Shown here: piece after piece, positions 56,413 to 64,000 of the stretch
How the letters are laid out: the number at the start of each line of letters is the position of its first letter
Position numbering within the stretch: the stretch's first letter is position 1
Assembly (NCBI RefSeq): GCF_000420165.1
Contig: NZ_ATUK01000011.1
Coordinates: 248,001 to 312,000 of the forward strand
Direction: 5' to 3'
Length of the DNA: 64,000 bases
Origin: Thioalkalivibrio sp. AKL19
Lineage (GTDB): Bacteria; Pseudomonadota; Gammaproteobacteria; Ectothiorhodospirales; Ectothiorhodospiraceae
The notes under the pieces: generated by a model
Told to the model about the DNA's origin: nothing
What the model saw: the letters and a program-made list of their open reading frames with translations, nothing else
Database searches by the model: none
Translations under genes and position numbers: made by a program

Positions 56413-57147
56413 TCAGGCGGGCAGCCGCCTCCAGACCCCGTCCACGCGGCCTTCGAGCGGCTGGAAGCGGGTCTTGTATTCCATCTTCGGCGCCTGGTCG
56501 ATCCAGTAGCCGAGGTAGACATGGGGCAGACCCAGGCGGTGCGCATGTGCCACCTGGGTCAGGATTGCGAGGGTGCCCAGGCCGCGACGCGGCTGGTCCG
56601 GATCGAAGAAGCTGTACATCGCCGACAGCCCCTGCGGGGTGCGGTCGGTGACGGCCACCGCCACCAGCGTACCGGCCTGGCGGAATTCGATCAGATCCAC
56701 CGGGCCGTTGCGGTGCGCAAGCATCCCCGCGTATTCCTCGTGCCCCATCTGCTCCATGCCGCCGCCCGCGTGGCGGCTGGCCTGGTAGCGCGAAAACAAC
56801 GGCATGTGCTCGTCGAGATCGGCGGCGGGCCCTGTCCCGGGCTGCTCCGGCGGGCGCCGGATGGCAACCGCGAGATCGTGGTTGCGGTTCAGGCAGCGGC
56901 GCTGGCTCCGGTTCGGGCGGAAATTCGCCACCGGGATACGCACCGGCACGCAGGCGGCGCACTCGGGGCAATGATGCCGATAGACAAACTGGCCGCTGCG
57001 GCGAAAGCCCTCGGCGAGTAGCTGGCCAAAGCGCGCCCCGCCCAGACTGACCGCGGGGTCGACCAGCAGACTCTGCATCTCGCGGTCGTCCAGATAGGGG
57101 CAGGCCTGCGGGGCAGTGATGAACCAGCGGATCGGATGTTCCTGCAT
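56413..57147 (-). CDS. bpt: Aspartate/glutamate leucyltransferase Bpt (arginyl-tRNA-protein transferase family)
   Basis: Bpt transfers leucine from its tRNA to N-terminal Asp or Glu, marking proteins for ClpS/ClpAP degradation. The 244-residue protein has the N-terminal Cys motif [17 protein letters not shown], the [19 protein letters not shown] zinc-like region, and [19 protein letters not shown] as in ATE1/Bpt. The start is placed at 57147, since this MQEHPIRWF opening matches the family and longer starts overlap nothing useful. It converges on sdmt and diverges from metH. Confidence 0.93.
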   Translation of the reverse strand: MQEHPIRWFITAPQACPYLDDREMQSLLVDPAVSLGGARFGQLLAEGFRRSGQFVYRHHCPECAACVPVRIPVANFRPNRSQRRCLNRNHDLAVAIRRPPEQPGTGPAADLDEHMPLFSRYQASRHAGGGMEQMGHEEYAGMLAHRNGPVDLIEFRQAGTLVAVAVTDRTPQGLSAMYSFFDPDQPRRGLGTLAILTQVAHAHRLGLPHVYLGYWIDQAPKMEYKTRFQPLEGRVDGVWRRLPA

Positions 57148-57302
57148 GGCGCTATCGTGACAGTTCTGCTCACGGGCGCAACCAGGCCGCATCCGGGGCC
57201 GCCACGAGACACGAAAGGGCCTGCCACCAGGGTGGGCTCCACGCACGGGATGGAACCCCGGCGTGTACACTTATCCCATTCGAAACCAATGGTGTACGGC
57301 AC

Positions 57303-61094
<3,792 letters not shown>

Positions 61095-61148
61095 GTCCGC
61101 GATCCTGCCTCCGGGCGGGCCGGGTGACCGGCACCGACCCGGCAAACT

Positions 61149-61182
61149 GCGAGCCCCGCCCCGTGCGGGGCTCGCTTTGTTT
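61149..61182 (+). terminator. Intrinsic terminator of metH
   Basis: GCGAGCCCCGC (61149-61159) pairs with GCGGGGCTCGC (61165-61175) around a five-base loop, followed by TTTGTTT. It is the clearest rho-independent terminator of the window, 55 bases after the metH stop. Confidence 0.85.
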
Positions 61183-61251
61183 GGGGTACCGCGCCACACT
61201 GGACGGGTCCGTCCCCTTTCGGATGGGCTTGGCCCCAACCGGAGTCCGCGC

Positions 61252-61644
61252 ATGTCCGCTCGTGAACCCGCGATCGACGCTCGACCGGCGATGCTCCGCA
61301 ATCATCCGTTCGGCTTCATTCTGAGCCTGGTGCTGATCCCGGCCTTCGGCCTGGGCCTGCTGATCCTGCTGTGGTGGTATCTGCAGACCCGTTCGGTGCG
61401 CCTGCGCATCGACGCCGACCAGGTGCATCTCGAACGCGGCCTGTTGTCGAAGTCGCACGTGGACCTCGATATCGGCCAGATCCGCACGGTGAAGGTGGAC
61501 CAGAGCTTCTTCGACCGGATCTTCCGTGTCGGCCAGATCGCGGTGTACACGACCGGCGACAACCCGGAATTCCGGGTTAGCGGCATCCCGGACCCCAACC
61601 GGGTGCGCGAGTACGTTCGGGAGCGCCGCGAGGCCGTGGCATGA
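61252..61644 (+). CDS. Bacterial PH-domain membrane protein
   Basis: The 130-residue protein starts at the ATG after GGAGTCCGCGC. It has two adjacent hydrophobic segments (FGFILSLVLIPAFGLGLLIL and LLWWYLQTRS) followed by a bPH2-type domain (VRLRIDADQVHLERGLLSKS and IRTVKVDQSFFDRIFRVGQI). This is the YdbS/YdbT-like group, small membrane proteins with a cytoplasmic PH domain of unclear use. It overlaps the next gene by 4 bases, so the two membrane proteins probably act together. Confidence 0.85.
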   Translation: MSAREPAIDARPAMLRNHPFGFILSLVLIPAFGLGLLILLWWYLQTRSVRLRIDADQVHLERGLLSKSHVDLDIGQIRTVKVDQSFFDRIFRVGQIAVYTTGDNPEFRVSGIPDPNRVREYVRERREAVA

Positions 61645-61964
61645 GCCGCTCCGACCGCCGCGACAGCCGCCTGGCGCTGCGTATCCTGCTCGGCACCTCG
61701 GCGCTCGTGGCCCTGTTCGTCGCCCTGCTGGTGCTGGCGGCGGCCGTGTCCCTCCCGGGGCTGTCGGACTGGGTCGCGCTGACGTTCGATGACGGCATGG
61801 GTCTGAAGAACGCGGCCCTGGTCGCGGCCATCGTCTCGGTGCTGGTGTCGATCGTCTTTGCCCTGGCCGCCGGCGAGGGACTGATCGGGGAGCTGCAGTT
61901 CATGATCCCCGGTTTCTTCCTGTTCTTTGTGTTCTTCTGGCTGATGCTGGCCTGGATCTTTTGA
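61641..61964 (+). CDS. Small membrane protein coupled to the PH-domain gene
   Basis: The 107-residue protein has three hydrophobic segments (ILLGTSALVALFVALLVLAA, AALVAAIVSVLVSIVFALAA, FMIPGFFLFFVFFWLMLAWI). No family is recognised. The ATGA overlap with the PH-domain gene indicates translational coupling. A GTG-started GNAT-nitrilase gene begins 57 bases later on the same strand. Confidence 0.78.
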   Translation: MSRSDRRDSRLALRILLGTSALVALFVALLVLAAAVSLPGLSDWVALTFDDGMGLKNAALVAAIVSVLVSIVFALAAGEGLIGELQFMIPGFFLFFVFFWLMLAWIF

Positions 61965-62021
61965 TCCGGGCCCGCTACCCGTGCATCCTTCCCGTCCCCG
62001 ACAAGCCCCGGAGCCCCCAGC

Positions 62022-63575
62022 GTGACCACCGACGCGGACAACGAAGCGAACCCCCAGCATCACCTGACCCTGCGCCCGACACGGATCGAGGACTACGAGG
62101 ACATCCGCGAGATCATGGAGCGGGTCTACCACGACCTCGACGGTGCCTGGAGCGAGGCGCAGTTCCGTTCCCAGGTGATGCGCTTCCCCGAGGGGCAGAT
62201 CTGCATCGAGGACAACGGCAAGGTAGTCGCCGCCGCCATCAGCCTGATCGTCGAGTACAAGCGCTTCGGCGATCACCACAACTACTGGCAGATCACCGGC
62301 AACGGCTTCCTGACGACCCACGACCCGGACGGCGACACGCTCTATGGCGTGGACATCTTCGTGCACCCGGACTACCGGGGGCTGCGCCTGGGGCGGCGCC
62401 TGTACGACGCGCGCAAGGAGCTGTGCGAGAAGCTGAACCTGCGGGCGATCGTCGCCGGTGGGCGTATCCCCGGCTACGAGCAGTACCGCGACGAGCTGAC
62501 GCCGCAGCAGTACGTCCGCCGGGTGAAGAACCACGAGATCATCGACCCGATCCTGACCTTCCAGCTGGCGAACGACTTTCACGTCCGCAAGATCATCACC
62601 AACTACCTGCCGGATGATGAGAAGTCCGGGGCCTACGCGACCCTGATCGAGTGGCTGAACATCTACTACGAGGAGAAGGAAAAGCTGATCGGCGGCAGCC
62701 GCTCGGACGTGCGCATCGGCGTGGTCCAGTGGCAGATGCGCCCGACGGTCGACCTGGATGCCCTGTTCCAGCAGGTGGAGTACTTCGTGGACGCCGTCTC
62801 CGGCTACCGCTCCGATTGCGTGCTGTTCCCGGAGTTCTTCAACGGACCGCTGATGGGCGCGTTCAACCAGGACTACCCGGCCGAGGCCGTGCGCCGCCTG
62901 GCCGAATACACCGAGGCGGTCCGCGAGGAGATGGTGCGCCTGGCGCTCGCCTACAACATCAACATCGTGGCCGGCTCGATGCCCGAGTACACCGACGACG
63001 TGCTGCGCAATGTCTCCTATCTGTGCCGTCGCGATGGCACCTGGGACCGCCAGTACAAGATCCACGTGACCCCGGACGAGGTGTCCTACTGGGGACTGCA
63101 GGGCGGCGACGAGGTGCATGTCTTCGACACCGACTTTGGCAAGATCGGCATCCTGATCTGCTACGACGTGGAGTTCCCCGAACTGCCGCGGGTGATGGCC
63201 GATCACGGCCTGCAGATACTGTTCGTCCCCTACTGGACCGACACCAAGAATGCCTATCTCCGGGTACGGCGTTGCGCCCAGGCCCGCGCGATCGAGAACG
63301 AGTGCTACGTGGTCATGTCCGGCTCGGTCGGTAACCTGCCCAAGGTCGAGAACATGGACATGCAGTACTCCCAGGCCGCGGTGTTCACGCCGTCGGACTT
63401 TGCCTTCCCGCATGACGCGGTGGCGGCGGAGGCGACCCCGAATACCGAGATGACCCTGATCGTGGACCTTGACCTCGACAACCTGAAGGAACTGCGCAAC
63501 CACGGGTCGGTGCGCAACCTGCGCGACCGCCGCCGCGACCTCTACTCGGTCAAGTGGAAGTCCAAACCGGTGTAG
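62022..63575 (+). CDS. Bifunctional GNAT acetyltransferase/carbon-nitrogen hydrolase
   Basis: The 517-residue protein is a fusion: GNAT fold at about 15-205 (YGVDIFVHPDYRGLRLGRRL with the acyl-CoA motif) and a nitrilase-superfamily amidase from about 228 with the Glu (VLFPEFFNGPLMG), Lys (RQYKIHVTPDEVS) and Cys (GILICYDVEFPELPRV) triad. The start is a GTG at 62022. Such fusions (RimI-like with a Nit-like domain) occur in many bacteria, and their natural substrates are mostly unknown. It follows the small membrane-protein pair and ends 200 bases before a response-regulator gene. Confidence 0.93.
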   Translation: MTTDADNEANPQHHLTLRPTRIEDYEDIREIMERVYHDLDGAWSEAQFRSQVMRFPEGQICIEDNGKVVAAAISLIVEYKRFGDHHNYWQITGNGFLTTHDPDGDTLYGVDIFVHPDYRGLRLGRRLYDARKELCEKLNLRAIVAGGRIPGYEQYRDELTPQQYVRRVKNHEIIDPILTFQLANDFHVRKIITNYLPDDEKSGAYATLIEWLNIYYEEKEKLIGGSRSDVRIGVVQWQMRPTVDLDALFQQVEYFVDAVSGYRSDCVLFPEFFNGPLMGAFNQDYPAEAVRRLAEYTEAVREEMVRLALAYNINIVAGSMPEYTDDVLRNVSYLCRRDGTWDRQYKIHVTPDEVSYWGLQGGDEVHVFDTDFGKIGILICYDVEFPELPRVMADHGLQILFVPYWTDTKNAYLRVRRCAQARAIENECYVVMSGSVGNLPKVENMDMQYSQAAVFTPSDFAFPHDAVAAEATPNTEMTLIVDLDLDNLKELRNHGSVRNLRDRRRDLYSVKWKSKPV

Positions 63576-63775
63576 GGGGCCCCGGGCGATGACCCATGCG
63601 TGGGCGGCGTGTGTCCGGAAAACGTGAACGGGTTCCGGTTGCCCGGAGGACGCCACTGGCATCCGGCCGTCCGGGCCCTTAGTCTTGCCGGTACAGGGAA
63701 CATCGGTCGCGGCATGTCCGCCGTGGCCGGGGCCGCACCGTCGCCAGGCGGGCGTCTGCCAGTCAGGGGGAAACA

Positions 63776-64000
63776 ATGAGCGACCAGATGCCGGACCCGC
63801 AACGCGCCGCGATCCTCGTGGTGGATGACTCCAAGGTCATCCGGGTCGCGTTACAGCGCATCCTGCAGGGGCAGAACACGGTCTACGAGGCCGCCGATGG
63901 CGAGCAGGCCCTGGAACTGCTGCAGCAGTATCCGGATATCGGACTGGTCCTGACCGACCTGTCCATGCCGGGCATTGATGGCCAGGACCTTTTGCTGCGC
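63776..64000 (+). CDS. Response regulator, N-terminal receiver domain only within window
   Basis: The first 75 residues of a receiver domain are visible: AAILVVDDSKVIRVALQRIL with the acidic pair, and LTDLSMPGIDGQDLLLR with the phospho-acceptor Asp near residue 61. AGGGGGAAAC precedes the ATG. The effector domain is cut off by the window edge, so output (DNA binding, phosphatase, cyclase) is unknown. The 200-base gap before it suggests its own promoter. Confidence 0.9.
   Translation, partial: MSDQMPDPQRAAILVVDDSKVIRVALQRILQGQNTVYEAADGEQALELLQQYPDIGLVLTDLSMPGIDGQDLLLR

Noticed and set aside
57148-57302. Cobalamin riboswitch upstream of metH
   Set aside because: The gap is only 155 bases and lacks the B12-box string; no matching fold was seen.

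Overview
The window looks like chromosome from a GC-rich, free-living gammaproteobacterium. The gene repertoire (glycine sarcosine and sarcosine dimethylglycine methyltransferases for making betaine from glycine, an arginyl/leucyl transferase of the Bpt type, PpsA/PpsR, YggT, a type I-E CRISPR relic) fits a halophilic or haloalkaliphilic member of the Ectothiorhodospiraceae, for example a Thioalkalivibrio-like sulfur oxidiser. That assignment is inference from gene content; no rRNA or other definitive marker is present.

Region 1 (1-10.4 kb, minus strand) is one long chemosensory operon in transcription order STAS - cheY - cheA - cheW - parA-like ATPase - soluble double-PAS receptor - cheR - cheD - cheB - small membrane receptor - second STAS protein (cut by the window edge). 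The PAS receptor carries a CheR-type C-terminal tether (WEEF), and CheD and the small receptor share an identical six-residue C-terminal tail (GDVELF). Divergent to it lies tmcA; a classical membrane chemoreceptor and the ABC-F ATPase uup follow.

Region 2 (16.8-27.5 kb) holds an MFS transporter, metA, an uncharacterised P-loop ATPase in overlap with metA, an overlooked 48-residue membrane protein, an isochorismatase-family hydrolase, a TolC-like channel, pcm, cca, an NDUFA9-like SDR protein and an aldehyde dehydrogenase. Two kinds of palindromic repeat and one diverged direct repeat sit between these genes.

Region 3 (27.6-30 kb) is a small accessory island: a toxin-antitoxin pair whose PIN toxin is frameshifted, ghosts of a HIRAN protein and of an SNF2 helicase, one solitary type I-E CRISPR repeat, an intact HIRAN gene, and a WYL-domain regulator.

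Region 4 (31-36 kb) is a zinc-uptake locus: outer-membrane protein with a His-rich loop, substrate-binding protein, ATPase and permease, two Zur-box-like dyads upstream, and zur itself two genes away. Next comes a conserved trio (RimK-like ATP-grasp, inactive transglutaminase/7TM protein, secreted retropepsin-like protease) at 36-39.2 kb.

Region 5 (39.3-54.2 kb) is mostly housekeeping: ppsA-ppsR, yggT, DUF4426 protein, DsbD-like protein, TerB, a diverged QueC-like enzyme with a Rof-like partner, yrfG, nudE, cysQ, glgP, purD and purH. Region 6 (54.7-64 kb) carries gsmt-sdmt, bpt, metH, a PH-domain/small membrane protein pair, a GNAT-nitrilase fusion and the start of a response regulator. Betaine synthesis consumes three AdoMet per glycine, and metH 0.9 kb downstream regenerates methionine, so the two are metabolically matched.
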